DNA of 64,000 nucleotides from Collinsella sp. TF06-26 (GTDB taxonomy: Bacteria; Actinomycetota; Coriobacteriia; Coriobacteriales; Coriobacteriaceae), in NCBI RefSeq assembly GCF_002232035.1, contig NZ_NKXR01000001.1, forward strand, positions 70,574-134,573. The letters run 5' to 3'. The notes beneath the pieces are model-generated. The model was not told the origin of the DNA. It searched no databases and was given only the letters and a program-made list of their open reading frames with translations. Each line of letters opens with the position of its first letter. The first letter of the stretch is position 1. This document shows, piece by piece, positions 33,189-42,283 of this stretch. The position numbers and the translations under genes were made by a program.

Positions 33189-34748
33189 ATGGAAACGTTG
33201 ATTCTCGCCCTGCTCGCGACTCCTTTGGTGTTCTCGCTGGTCATGGCGTTTTTGCCCAAGAACACATCCTATAACGTGTTTGCCGGTCTCAACCTGGTCT
33301 CCGTCGCAGCCGTCCTGGTGCTGTCGATTATGACGGCCGGTGACGTCCTTATGAGCGGCGACACCGCGAGCGCTCTTGACCTGTGGTTTCACCTCGATTC
33401 GCTGGGCGCCATCTTTGTGCTGCTCATCGGCTTTATCGGTTTTCTTACGGGGCTGTTCTCGCTGCCCTATGTAAAGGCCGATATCGAGGAGGGCTCCATG
33501 CCCGCCGAGCGCGCCAAGCAGTATTTTGCGCTGTTTAGCCTGTTTGTGTTCACCATGCTGCTCGCGTGCCTGTCCAACAACATGATCCTCACGTGGGCCG
33601 CCGTGGAGGCAACCACGCTTTCCACCGTGTTCCTCGTGGGTATCTACAAGAACAAGACGGCCCTCGAGGCTTCTTGGAAGTATGCGATGGTCTGCACCGC
33701 CGGCGTGGCCTTCGGCCTGTTCGGTACGCTGCTGATCTACGCCAACGCCGCCGACGTGATTCCCAATGCCCACGAGGCCGCATTCCTGTCGTGCGTGCTG
33801 CCGTATGCCGATCAGTTCGACCCGACGCTCATGCGCCTCGCCTTTGCGTTTGTCGTGATCGGTTTTGGCACCAAGGCCGGCCTGTTCCCCATGCACACTT
33901 GGCTGCCCGATGCCCACTCCCAGGCCCCGAGCCCTGTCTCGGCCCTGCTCTCGGGCGTGCTGCTTAAGTGCGCCATGCTTGTGATCATGCGCTTCTACGG
34001 CTTTACTATCCAAGCCGTGGGCGCCGAGTATCCGCAAATTTTGCTGCTGATCGTCGGCACGCTGTCCATTTTGGTGGCGGCACTTTCGATGTTTCGCCAG
34101 GACGACCTCAAGCGCCGCTTTGCGTACTCGTCTGTGGAGAACGTGGGCGTTATCGCCCTGTGCCTGGGTATCGGTGGCCCGCTGGGTATCGCCGCGGCCC
34201 TGCTGCACTGCGTGTTCCACGGCTTTACCAAGACGCTTGCCTTCTGCGTTTCCGGCAACATCCAGCACGCCTTTGGCACGCGTAGCCTGGCCAAGATCCA
34301 GGGCGTCGTCGAGGTTGCCCCCGCAACCGCCGCGCTCGCCATCCTGGCGCTGCTCGGTCTTGCCGCCTTCCCGCCCTTTGGCATGTTTATCTCCGAGTTC
34401 CTGACTTTTGTCGCCGGTGTTACCGCCGGTCCCATGTGGCTGGTCGTCGTGGTCGCCCTCGGTCTTACCGTGGCCATCTCCGCGCTCACCCGCATCGCAC
34501 TCAAGTCGGTATTCGGCCATGCGCCCCAGGGCATGGGCAAGCATGAGGCCCCGGTGCTCATGCTTATCCCCGAAATCATCCTGGCTGTCATGATCTTGTG
34601 GTTTGGCATCGCCACCCCGCTGCCCCTCGTGCACGGTGTGGAGACTGCGACCGGCATCGTGCTCGAGCAGAGCACCGAGGAACTTCACGCGACGCCGATG
34701 TACCGCGCTGTGTTCGGTACCGAGACCGCTCAGAGCGAGGTGGAGTAA
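33189..34748 (+). CDS. hyfF: Hydrogenase-4 membrane subunit HyfF (antiporter-like)
   Basis: The 519-residue protein is the third antiporter-like subunit, with MHTWLPDAHSQAPSPVSALL and RRFAYSSVENVGVIAL. The operon thus has HyfB, HyfD and HyfF channel subunits. The ribosome site GAGGGGG overlaps the end of hyfE, so translation is coupled. Confidence 0.93.
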   Translation: METLILALLATPLVFSLVMAFLPKNTSYNVFAGLNLVSVAAVLVLSIMTAGDVLMSGDTASALDLWFHLDSLGAIFVLLIGFIGFLTGLFSLPYVKADIEEGSMPAERAKQYFALFSLFVFTMLLACLSNNMILTWAAVEATTLSTVFLVGIYKNKTALEASWKYAMVCTAGVAFGLFGTLLIYANAADVIPNAHEAAFLSCVLPYADQFDPTLMRLAFAFVVIGFGTKAGLFPMHTWLPDAHSQAPSPVSALLSGVLLKCAMLVIMRFYGFTIQAVGAEYPQILLLIVGTLSILVAALSMFRQDDLKRRFAYSSVENVGVIALCLGIGGPLGIAAALLHCVFHGFTKTLAFCVSGNIQHAFGTRSLAKIQGVVEVAPATAALAILALLGLAAFPPFGMFISEFLTFVAGVTAGPMWLVVVVALGLTVAISALTRIALKSVFGHAPQGMGKHEAPVLMLIPEIILAVMILWFGIATPLPLVHGVETATGIVLEQSTEELHATPMYRAVFGTETAQSEVE

Positions 34749-34751
34749 CGA

Positions 34752-36524
34752 ATGATTGAAACTGAGAACAAGGTGTATGCCCGTCGCTGCGAGAGCCATG
34801 TCGAGGCCCTGCGCCGCGCCGTTCCGGGCTGCATCGAGAAGGTCGAGTGGCAGTGCGAGGACCAGCTGACGATTACCGTCAAGCAGGACAAGCTGCCCGA
34901 GGCCGTCCACTACCTGTATTACGAGCGTTACGGCTGGATTCCCGTGATCATCGGCAACGATGAGCGCAGTCTGTGCGGCCGTTACGCTGTGTACTACGTC
35001 ATTTCCATGGAGGGGGAGGACCCCGGCTGGGTGACCGTGCGCACCGAGGTCGATCCCGCCAAGATGACGTTCCCGTCCGTGACGCCGTTCGTCCCCGCCT
35101 GCGTGTGGGGCGAGCGCGAGCTTCGCGACATGTTCGGCCTGATCCCTAAGGGTCTGCCCGACCGTCGCCGCCTGGTGCTTCCCGATGACTGGCCCAGCGG
35201 TCTGTATCCGCTGCGCAAGGACTCCATGGACTACCGCTTCCGTCCCGCTCCCGCGAGCGACATGGAAAACTACGAGTTCTTGGCCGACACTAAGGGCAAG
35301 GAGACGACGCTTGTCCCCATGGGCCCGTTGCACATTACCTCCGACGAGCCCGGCCACTTCCGCCTGTTCGTCGAGGGCGAGACGATCGTCGACGCCGACT
35401 ACCGTCTGTTCTACGTGCACCGCGGCATGGAGAAGGTCGCCGAGACGCGCCTGAACTATGATGCCGTCACGTTCCTTGCCGACCGCATCTGCGGCATCTG
35501 CGGCTGCGCCCACTCGGTGGCCTATGCCGAGGCCGTCGAGCGCGCCCAGGGCATTCATGTTCCGCCGCGCGCCCAGTACATCCGCGCTATCATGCTCGAG
35601 GTCGAGCGCCTGCACTCGCATCTGCTCAACATTGGCCTGGCGTCGCACTACACGGGCTTCGACTCCGGCTTCCAGCAGTTCTTCCGCGTTCGCGAGAAGT
35701 CCATGGACCTGGCCGAGAAGCTTTCCGGTCACCGCAAGACCTACGGTCTCAACGTGATCGGCGGCGTGCGTCGCGACATTTTGGCCGAGCAGAAGCTCTC
35801 CACGCTCACGACCATCCACCAGCTGCGCTCCGAGGTCCAGGAGCTCGTCGACGTCTTGCTCTCCACGCCCAACTTCATTGAGCGTACGAGCGGCATCGGC
35901 ATCTTGGATCGCAAGATCGCACGCGACTTCTCGCCGGTCGGCCCGCTCATGCGTGGCTCGGGCTATGCCCGCGACGTGCGCTTTGACCACCCCTTCGACG
36001 GCTACGCCGATCCGGACGTCCAAAAGATGCACGCCGCCACGGCCGACACCTGCGATGCCTTCGGCCGTACCGCCGTTCGCATCCAGGAGGTCTACGATTC
36101 GATCGACATGATCGAGACCATGCTCGAGAACTGCCCGTCGGGCCCCATCCTCACCACGGATTGGGAGTACACCCCGCACAAGTACGCCATCGGCGCCACC
36201 GAGGCGCCGCGCGGCGAGGACGTGCACTGGGCGATGCTCGGCAACAACCAGAAGTGCTACCGCTGGCGCGCCAAGGCCGCCACGTACAGCAACTGGCCGG
36301 TCCTGCGCTACATGTTCCGCGGCAACACCGTGGGCGACGCGGCGCTGATCGTCGGCTCGCTCGACCCGTGCTACTCCTGCACCGACCGCGTGACGGTGAC
36401 CGATGTCGCCGCCAAGCGCGACCACGTGCTCGACAAGGAGCAGTTCGAGAACGTCTGGCGCGACAAGTCGCCGCTTGCGGGCGAGGGCACCATGGCCGCT
36501 CCGCTCGATGAGGAGGCGCTCTAA
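34752..36524 (+). CDS. hyfG: [NiFe] hydrogenase large subunit HyfG (NuoC-NuoD fusion)
   Basis: The 590-residue protein has an N-terminal NuoC-like domain (about 1-170, including WGERELRDMFGLIPKGLPDR) and the hydrogenase large subunit. The active-site cysteines are in RICGICG (Cys247 and Cys250) and DPCYSC (Cys540 and Cys543). About 44 residues follow the last cysteine. Such a C-terminal tail is removed by the HycI protease after nickel insertion, and a HycI gene lies in this operon. It evolves H2 from electrons supplied by the iron-sulfur chain. Confidence 0.96.
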   Translation: MIETENKVYARRCESHVEALRRAVPGCIEKVEWQCEDQLTITVKQDKLPEAVHYLYYERYGWIPVIIGNDERSLCGRYAVYYVISMEGEDPGWVTVRTEVDPAKMTFPSVTPFVPACVWGERELRDMFGLIPKGLPDRRRLVLPDDWPSGLYPLRKDSMDYRFRPAPASDMENYEFLADTKGKETTLVPMGPLHITSDEPGHFRLFVEGETIVDADYRLFYVHRGMEKVAETRLNYDAVTFLADRICGICGCAHSVAYAEAVERAQGIHVPPRAQYIRAIMLEVERLHSHLLNIGLASHYTGFDSGFQQFFRVREKSMDLAEKLSGHRKTYGLNVIGGVRRDILAEQKLSTLTTIHQLRSEVQELVDVLLSTPNFIERTSGIGILDRKIARDFSPVGPLMRGSGYARDVRFDHPFDGYADPDVQKMHAATADTCDAFGRTAVRIQEVYDSIDMIETMLENCPSGPILTTDWEYTPHKYAIGATEAPRGEDVHWAMLGNNQKCYRWRAKAATYSNWPVLRYMFRGNTVGDAALIVGSLDPCYSCTDRVTVTDVAAKRDHVLDKEQFENVWRDKSPLAGEGTMAAPLDEEAL

Positions 36525-36525
36525 T

Positions 36526-37242
36526 ATGCTGAAGCTTTGGAAGGTTAACGCCAAGGCCGGAGACGCGACGGTCAAGTACCCGTTTGCGCCGTTCCCCACC
36601 AACAAGGACATGCGCGGCAAGCCCGAGCACAACGCGGAGCTCTGCATCGCCTGCGGTGCCTGCGGCGTGGCGTGCCCGGCCGATGCCATTCGCATGGACA
36701 CCGACCTTGCGGCCGATACCATCACCTGGTCGATCGACTACGGTCGCTGCATCTTCTGCGGCCGCTGCGAGGAAGCCTGCCCCATGGAGGCCATCAAGCT
36801 CACCGAGGAGTTTGAGCTGGCTGTTATGAGCAAGGACGACCTCACCAGCAAGAGCGTCTATACGCTCGAGCACTGCTCGCGTTGCGGCAAGCCGTTTGCC
36901 CCGCACAAGGAGATCGACTACGCCAAGCGCCTGCTGCAAAAGTCCGGCGGCATGGAGGCTATCCAGGCCGCCCGTACCGTCGGTATGTGCCAGGAGTGCA
37001 AGCGCGAGCTCGACGCCCTGCGCGCCGCCTCGGCCGTCAAGACCGGCAACGCGCGCGGCATGGCTGCCAACGAGACGCTTGCGTCCGGCGAGCCCCAGGG
37101 CCCCGGCATGGAGTATCTGGGCGGCCACGGCGTGAACCCGGAGTATATCGACCGCGAGATCAACCCCGATGCGCCCGAGATTCCCGCCGGTCCTGCGCCG
37201 GTCGAGGGCATCATCATGGATTTTGATACGAAGGAGGAGTAA
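36526..37242 (+). CDS. hyfH: Hydrogenase-4 ferredoxin subunit HyfH (NuoI-like)
   Basis: The 238-residue protein contains two [4Fe-4S] motifs, CIACGACGVAC and CIFCGRCEEAC, as in NuoI/HycF, plus CSRCGKPF and CQEC that may form an extra metal site. It passes electrons to the small subunit. The ATG at 36526 starts one base after the hyfG stop. Its C-terminal 60 residues are Pro/Gly/Glu-rich. Confidence 0.92.
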   Translation: MLKLWKVNAKAGDATVKYPFAPFPTNKDMRGKPEHNAELCIACGACGVACPADAIRMDTDLAADTITWSIDYGRCIFCGRCEEACPMEAIKLTEEFELAVMSKDDLTSKSVYTLEHCSRCGKPFAPHKEIDYAKRLLQKSGGMEAIQAARTVGMCQECKRELDALRAASAVKTGNARGMAANETLASGEPQGPGMEYLGGHGVNPEYIDREINPDAPEIPAGPAPVEGIIMDFDTKEE

Positions 37243-37244
37243 CC

Positions 37245-38027
37245 ATGGCCGAACCCACGCTTTTGCCCGAGCGGCTTCAGTACCGCCCGACCAAGATCGA
37301 GCTCGACGAGAGCATCGAGAAGGCCAAGGCGACCCTTCTTAAGAAGATCAAGCGCTCGGTGTACGTCTACCGTGTTGACTGCGGCGGCTGCAACGGCTGC
37401 GAGATCGAGATCTTTGGTTCCATCACGCCCGTCTTCGACGTCGAGCGCTTTGGCATCAAGGTCGTGCCCTCGCCCCGTCACGCCGATGTGCTGCTGTACA
37501 CCGGCGCCGTGACGCGTGCCATGCGCATGCCGGCCCTGCGCGCCTTTGAGGCCGCGCCCGATCCCAAGATCGTGGTGTCCTATGGCGCGTGCGGCTGCAC
37601 CGGTGGCATCTTCTACGACAACTACTGCGTCTGGGGCGGCACGGACAAGATTCTGCCCGTCGATGTCTACATCCCCGGCTGCCCGCCCAGCCCTGCGCAG
37701 ACCATCTACGGCTTTGCTATGGCGCTCGGCCTGCTGGACCAAAAGCTCCATGCCGAGACCACGGTGGAGGCCGCCGGCGAGCAGGCTGATATCCTGCACC
37801 CCGGCGTGCCGTACAAGCTGCGTGTTGCCATCGAGCGCGAGGCTCGCGCCATGAGCGGCTACCGTTATGGCCGCGACCTGGCTAACGAGTTTATGGATAC
37901 GCTCGAGGGCGCGCCCAAGGGCGATATCCGCGGTGCCATGGCGCTGCTCATCGACAAGCAGGACGATCCGCGCCGCGTCGAGGTGTACTCGGCGCTGCAG
38001 GATCTGGTGCTGGCCGGAGGTCGCTAG
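37245..38027 (+). CDS. hyfI: [NiFe] hydrogenase small subunit HyfI (NuoB-like)
   Basis: This 260-residue protein binds the proximal cluster. CGGCNGCEIE (Cys46-Cys52 region), YGACGCTGG and PGCPPSPAQTIYG are the NuoB/HycG ligands. It pairs with HyfG at the membrane interface. GAAGGAGG precedes the ATG. Confidence 0.95.
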   Translation: MAEPTLLPERLQYRPTKIELDESIEKAKATLLKKIKRSVYVYRVDCGGCNGCEIEIFGSITPVFDVERFGIKVVPSPRHADVLLYTGAVTRAMRMPALRAFEAAPDPKIVVSYGACGCTGGIFYDNYCVWGGTDKILPVDVYIPGCPPSPAQTIYGFAMALGLLDQKLHAETTVEAAGEQADILHPGVPYKLRVAIEREARAMSGYRYGRDLANEFMDTLEGAPKGDIRGAMALLIDKQDDPRRVEVYSALQDLVLAGGR

Positions 38028-38609
38028 ATGGAGCTCACGGACCGCTCTGGTTACTTTGCGGGCCCCGGCATGCTCGGCGGCTCCTTTGGCGATGCCTCGC
38101 GCGCAAGCGACGAGGCTGCCGAGGGCGTCGCCGACCCTTGCCTGGGCCATGCGCCCGACCAGGTGGTCTTTTACGAGCTCACGCGTAAGTTTGTGGAGAC
38201 CGAGGAAGACGTTCCCCAGGAGGCCTGCGACGTGCTGTACTACACGCTCGCCGTGGGCCACCACACCGGCGTGCTCGACTGCTTTGAGCCGCGCCTGTCG
38301 GTGCCGGTGGATGTGTTCTATACGCTTATCGACGCGCTGCCGGAGGGGGAGGCCAAGACCAAGTTTGAGGCCATCCGCTCCTTTGGTGAGTGCCAGCTCG
38401 ACAAGGCGGCGGTGCCGTCGCTGCTCGAGGCCTGCGATGCGCTGCTCGACGAGCGCGGTTTTCGCGGGTCGGCCAAGGCCGGCATCTCGGTGTTCGACGA
38501 CGACTTTGGCTTACATGCCCAGCAGGTCGCGTTTCTGATGAAGTTTCGCGATCTGGTGGAGCGCGTGCGCGATGTGTCGGGCGTGTATCTGACGGGGAGG
38601 TTGCAGTAA
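38028..38609 (+). CDS. hyfJ: Formate hydrogenlyase maturation protein HyfJ/HycH
   Basis: The 193-residue soluble protein matches the HycH/HyfJ family in position and in blocks such as VVFYELTRKF, CDVLYYTLAVGHHTG and FDDDFGLHAQQVAF. HycH is needed for processing of the large subunit in E. coli. The ATG begins directly after the hyfI stop, and the stop overlaps the protease ATG by one base. Confidence 0.85.
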   Translation: MELTDRSGYFAGPGMLGGSFGDASRASDEAAEGVADPCLGHAPDQVVFYELTRKFVETEEDVPQEACDVLYYTLAVGHHTGVLDCFEPRLSVPVDVFYTLIDALPEGEAKTKFEAIRSFGECQLDKAAVPSLLEACDALLDERGFRGSAKAGISVFDDDFGLHAQQVAFLMKFRDLVERVRDVSGVYLTGRLQ

Positions 38610-39112
38610 TGGGTTGCGTTGTGGACGGACGTGTGAACGGCGCCCCGTTTGCGGGCATTGTGCTCACGGCGGGAAGCGTGTTGCGTGCCGACGATGCCGC
38701 CGGCCCCGTGCTCTCCAAAAAGATGGAGGACGCGCCCATTGCCGGTTGGTACACCATCGACGGTGGCCAAACGCCCGAGGATGACATCATCGAGGTCAAG
38801 CGCGAGCGTCCGCCTCGCCTGGTCTTGGTCGATGCCGCCGACATGGCGCTGCCCGTCGGGTCCATCCGTTTGCTCGACAAGCGCGATGTGGCCCGCAAGT
38901 CGATGTTCACCACGCATTCGCTTCCCTTGTCGATTCTGATCGAAGAGATTGAGCAATCGTGCGATGATATCGTCTTCGTCGGGATTCAGCCGGGCGACAC
39001 GGAGTTCTATAACCCCATGTCCCCGGAAGTCTTTGACGCCGTCGACGCCGTGTACGACGCCGTGGCCGCCAACGACTTTTCCCACTTTGTCCGCTTGGGG
39101 CAAGAGCAATAG
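38609..39112 (+). CDS. hycI: Hydrogenase maturation endopeptidase HycI
   Basis: The 167-residue protein belongs to the HybD/HycI fold. VLTAGSVLRADDAAGPVL carries the first metal-binding acidic residue and LVLVDAADMAL the second. It removes the C-terminal tail of HyfG once nickel is inserted. It is a little longer than E. coli HycI (156). Confidence 0.9.
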   Translation: MGCVVDGRVNGAPFAGIVLTAGSVLRADDAAGPVLSKKMEDAPIAGWYTIDGGQTPEDDIIEVKRERPPRLVLVDAADMALPVGSIRLLDKRDVARKSMFTTHSLPLSILIEEIEQSCDDIVFVGIQPGDTEFYNPMSPEVFDAVDAVYDAVAANDFSHFVRLGQEQ

Positions 39113-39151
39113 GTTCACTTGTCCCTGCTGATTAGGAAAGAAGTGATTGAC

Positions 39152-39991
39152 ATGGCAGATTCCAATGTGGAGTATCCCGCTCCCGATTGCCTGGCGCCCG
39201 CCGCGATCGAGGCCAAGACCGAGGCCGCCGGCGTGACCAAGGCCAACCTGCCGGTCGCTAAGGCCTTTCTGTTGGCAATGTTCGCCGGTGCGTTCATTGC
39301 CTTCGGCGGCCTGTTCTTTACGGTGTTTTTGAGCGACAACACGCTGGGCTGGGGTGCCCAGCGCGTCGTGGGCGGCCTGTGCTTTTGCCTGGGCCTGGTG
39401 CTGGTACTGGTGTGCGGCGCCGAGCTGTTTACCGGCAATTCGCTTATGGTCTGTGCGCTCAAGAGCAAAAAGATCACCCTGGCTCAGATGCTCAAGGCCT
39501 GGGTCGTCGTGTGGGTCGGCAATTTTGTCGGTGCCCTGTTCATCGTCTTTTTGGTGTACATGGCCGGCATCTATAAGCTCAACGGCGAGGCGGTCGCCAA
39601 TTCCATGGTGAGCGTCGCCGCTGGCAAGGTGACGATCGACTGGGTGACGATCTTCTTCCGCGGCATCCTGTGCAACATCTTTGTATGCCTGGCCGTGTGG
39701 ATCGGTACCGCCGGCAAGACCGTGGTCGATAAGGTTGTGGGCATTCTGCTGCCCATCGCTGCCTTTGTGGCCTGCGGTTTTGAGCACTGTGTCGCCAACA
39801 TGTACTTTTTGCCCATGGGTGCCGTGATGCACGCGTGCGGCTATGGTGCCGACGTCGCCGGCGCCGATGCGCTCAACGTTGCGGGCATTGCGTTTAACCT
39901 GTCCGCTGCCACGCTGGGCAACATTGTGGGCGGTGCGGTTCTGGTCGCGCTCGGCTACTGGTTTATCTACGCCAAGAAGTCCGAGGCGTAA
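39152..39991 (+). CDS. focA: Formate channel FocA (formate/nitrite transporter family)
   Basis: The 279-residue pentameric channel protein has six membrane helices, with the family blocks GAFIAFGGLFF, GAELFTGNSLM, GNFVGAL and GFEHCVANMYF. It moves formate across the membrane and so controls supply to FdhF. Location after the hydrogenase operon supports formate over nitrite. The ATG at 39152 follows GGAAAGAAG; an upstream ATG in frame at 39119 has no site. A terminator follows. Confidence 0.93.
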   Translation: MADSNVEYPAPDCLAPAAIEAKTEAAGVTKANLPVAKAFLLAMFAGAFIAFGGLFFTVFLSDNTLGWGAQRVVGGLCFCLGLVLVLVCGAELFTGNSLMVCALKSKKITLAQMLKAWVVVWVGNFVGALFIVFLVYMAGIYKLNGEAVANSMVSVAAGKVTIDWVTIFFRGILCNIFVCLAVWIGTAGKTVVDKVVGILLPIAAFVACGFEHCVANMYFLPMGAVMHACGYGADVAGADALNVAGIAFNLSAATLGNIVGGAVLVALGYWFIYAKKSEA

Positions 39992-40013
39992 GGTATCGTC
40001 TGTTTGACGTTGG

Positions 40014-40050
40014 GCCTCCCGCGGGGCGTTGCCGTGCGGGAGGCTTTTTT
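40014..40050 (+). terminator. Terminator of the formate hydrogenlyase operon
   Basis: GCCTCCCGC (40014-40022) pairs perfectly with GCGGGAGGC (40036-40044), followed by TTTTTT. It lies 23 bases after focA. Confidence 0.92.
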
Positions 40051-40113
40051 GGTCTGGGGCTCGTTGCCGGGCTGTTGACCTGTTGTGTTTGGCTGGTGAA
40101 AGGGGTAATCGAG

Positions 40114-42231
40114 ATGGCATCTGCTGTGAAGCGTGACGGTCGCGCCGTGGTGACCACATGCGGGGGATGCTATGCCGATTGCGCCTTTGCGGCCCGCGTT
40201 GAGGACGGTCGCGTGGTGGCCGAGTTGCCGGTGCCGGGGCATCCATGCGCGGCGCGTGCCCTGTGCGCCCGCGGGCGGCATCGCCTGGACATGCCGTTTG
40301 ACGAGCGCGATCGCATCGTGCACCCCATGCGCCGACGAGCTGATGGCTCGGGGTTCGATGCGATTTCGTGGGACGAGGCGTTCGCGCAGATCGCGGCGCG
40401 CCTTGGGTGGATTATTGACGAGCGTGGTCCGCGTGCGCTGGGCATGACGCTCGGTGTGCCCTCGTTCGACCGCTACTGGGCGTATCGCTTTATGCATGCG
40501 CTGGGCTCGCCCAACGTATACGGAGCCGACGGTGCCTGCGAGGTAAGCCGACTTACCGGCTGGGAGCACAGCCTGGGCTACAGTCCCGCCTCCGACCTGG
40601 CACATACCGATTGCATCATGTATTTGGGGCGTTCCATTGTCGATTCGTCGACGATGGGGGCCGTTGATGCGCTCAACGATGCCCGTCGCCGTGGGGCGAA
40701 GATTATCGTGGTTGACCCCCGGCGCAGCGGCTCGGCTGCACTTGCCGACCGCTGGCTGCGCGTGCGCCCGGGCTGCGACTTGGCGCTGCTGTTGGGTATT
40801 GCGCATGTCTTGATTGCCGAGGACCTGTATGACCACGAGTTCGTGACCCGCTATACCACGGGTTTTGACGAGCTGGCGCAGGCGGCCCGTGCTTGGACGC
40901 CCGAGTGGGCCGAGTCGATGTGCGACGTGCCGGCCGCAGAGATTGTCGCCACGGCGCGCGATCTGGCTGCGGCCGCGCCTGCCGCCGTGGTCGATGCGGG
41001 CTTTCATGGTGGCATCGGTATCGCGTATGCCAATAGCACCCAGACCGCGCGCGCTATCTGCTTGGTCGATGTGCTGCTGGGCTGTATCGGGCATGCGGGC
41101 GGCGCGCTCAATCCGCCCACGCCGCTTGTGTTGGGCGACCTCGATCCCACGCGCTTTGCGACGCCGCCGGTGCCGCGTGGGCCCAAGCTGGGGTCCGAGC
41201 GCTATCCACTGGTCGATCCGGTGCGCGGCCTGTGCACGACCATCGGCCAGTCGATACTGGCCGGCGATTTGCGTGGGCTCATCGTCTATGCCAGTAACCC
41301 CGGTGCGGGCTATGGCAACGCCGGGGCGTGGCTATCGATTCTGGAACAACTTGACCTGCTCGTGACGATTGATATTCGCTGGTCCGAGACGGCGCGTGCT
41401 TCTGACTTCGTGCTGCCCGACGTGACGTATCTGGAGGCCGACCGCGGTGTGGGCACAGTCGTGGGCGTCAACGATGCGCGGGTGTTCTACCGCAACGCCG
41501 TGCTGCCTGTGCGGCATGACGACACACGTCCCGGTCGGGAGATTTTTGCCGGTCTGGCGCATGCGTGTGGCGCGGGCGAGTACTTCCAGTTTACATCTGA
41601 CGATCTGGCGGCTGCCCAGGTGGCGCCTTTTGGGATCAATCTGGACGAGCTCAAGGAGCGCGGCTGGGCCGACACGGGTGCTGCGTTGCCGTCGCGTACG
41701 GGCGAGCCGGTGATTCCCTTGAACGGCGGCAGGATCGCGCTGGCAAGCGACGTATGGGAACGCGCCGGTCTGGGTCGCGTGCCCAACTGGATCGCTCCCA
41801 TGGTGGAGCCTGGCCCGGGGATGTTTCGCCTCATTAGCGGCAACCGTCCCTTTGAGTCGCATACCTCGCGAAGGCTTGCAGCCCAAGGTGCCGCTGAGGC
41901 TGGGTCGGACCTGGATGCCGTGCAGATGAATGCCGATGCTGCTGCGCACATGGGCATCGCCGACGGCGAGATCGTCGAACTCGTGAGCGATATGGGCCGC
42001 GACCGCGTGCGTGTGGAGACGACGCCGTATCTGCATCCGGCGTGCATCTTCACCTCGGCCGCCCCCGGTGGGCGTTCGTTTGGCGCCGATGCCGGTGGCG
42101 CTCAAGGCTTGGGCGTGGGCCCGCTCGACCATACGCCGTTGCGTTGGGACCCGTTGACGGGTGCCGCGCTCACCCAGGAAAACGCCGTTCGCGTGGAAAA
42201 GATCGTCGCGTGCGGGGATAATGACGAGTAA
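40114..42231 (+). CDS. Lone molybdopterin oxidoreductase of the DMSO reductase family
   Basis: The 705-residue protein has an N-terminal [4Fe-4S] site (CGGCYADC, then CAARALCARG), the molybdopterin domains (SWDEAFAQIAARLG, IIVVDPRRSGSAALAD) and a C-terminal guanine-dinucleotide-binding domain. The Mo ligand is probably the Cys in GADGACEVSRLTG, as in polysulfide/thiosulfate-type enzymes. There is no Tat signal, so it is cytosolic. No ferredoxin, membrane or chaperone subunit is adjacent. It lies 52 bases upstream of selA. The substrate is unknown. ATG 40114 follows GAAAGGGG; an earlier in-frame ATG (40075) is less likely. Confidence 0.85.
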   Translation: MASAVKRDGRAVVTTCGGCYADCAFAARVEDGRVVAELPVPGHPCAARALCARGRHRLDMPFDERDRIVHPMRRRADGSGFDAISWDEAFAQIAARLGWIIDERGPRALGMTLGVPSFDRYWAYRFMHALGSPNVYGADGACEVSRLTGWEHSLGYSPASDLAHTDCIMYLGRSIVDSSTMGAVDALNDARRRGAKIIVVDPRRSGSAALADRWLRVRPGCDLALLLGIAHVLIAEDLYDHEFVTRYTTGFDELAQAARAWTPEWAESMCDVPAAEIVATARDLAAAAPAAVVDAGFHGGIGIAYANSTQTARAICLVDVLLGCIGHAGGALNPPTPLVLGDLDPTRFATPPVPRGPKLGSERYPLVDPVRGLCTTIGQSILAGDLRGLIVYASNPGAGYGNAGAWLSILEQLDLLVTIDIRWSETARASDFVLPDVTYLEADRGVGTVVGVNDARVFYRNAVLPVRHDDTRPGREIFAGLAHACGAGEYFQFTSDDLAAAQVAPFGINLDELKERGWADTGAALPSRTGEPVIPLNGGRIALASDVWERAGLGRVPNWIAPMVEPGPGMFRLISGNRPFESHTSRRLAAQGAAEAGSDLDAVQMNADAAAHMGIADGEIVELVSDMGRDRVRVETTPYLHPACIFTSAAPGGRSFGADAGGAQGLGVGPLDHTPLRWDPLTGAALTQENAVRVEKIVACGDNDE

Positions 42232-42283
42232 TTGACTCAGCTGATGTATTCGACTGATCCACGTTTCTTTTGAAAGGCCGCAC

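Noticed and set aside
32484-36725. 1,413-codon open frame on the minus strand
   Set aside because: It is antisense to hyfE, hyfF and hyfG, which have clear family motifs. Long reverse frames are expected in GC-rich genes with biased codon use.
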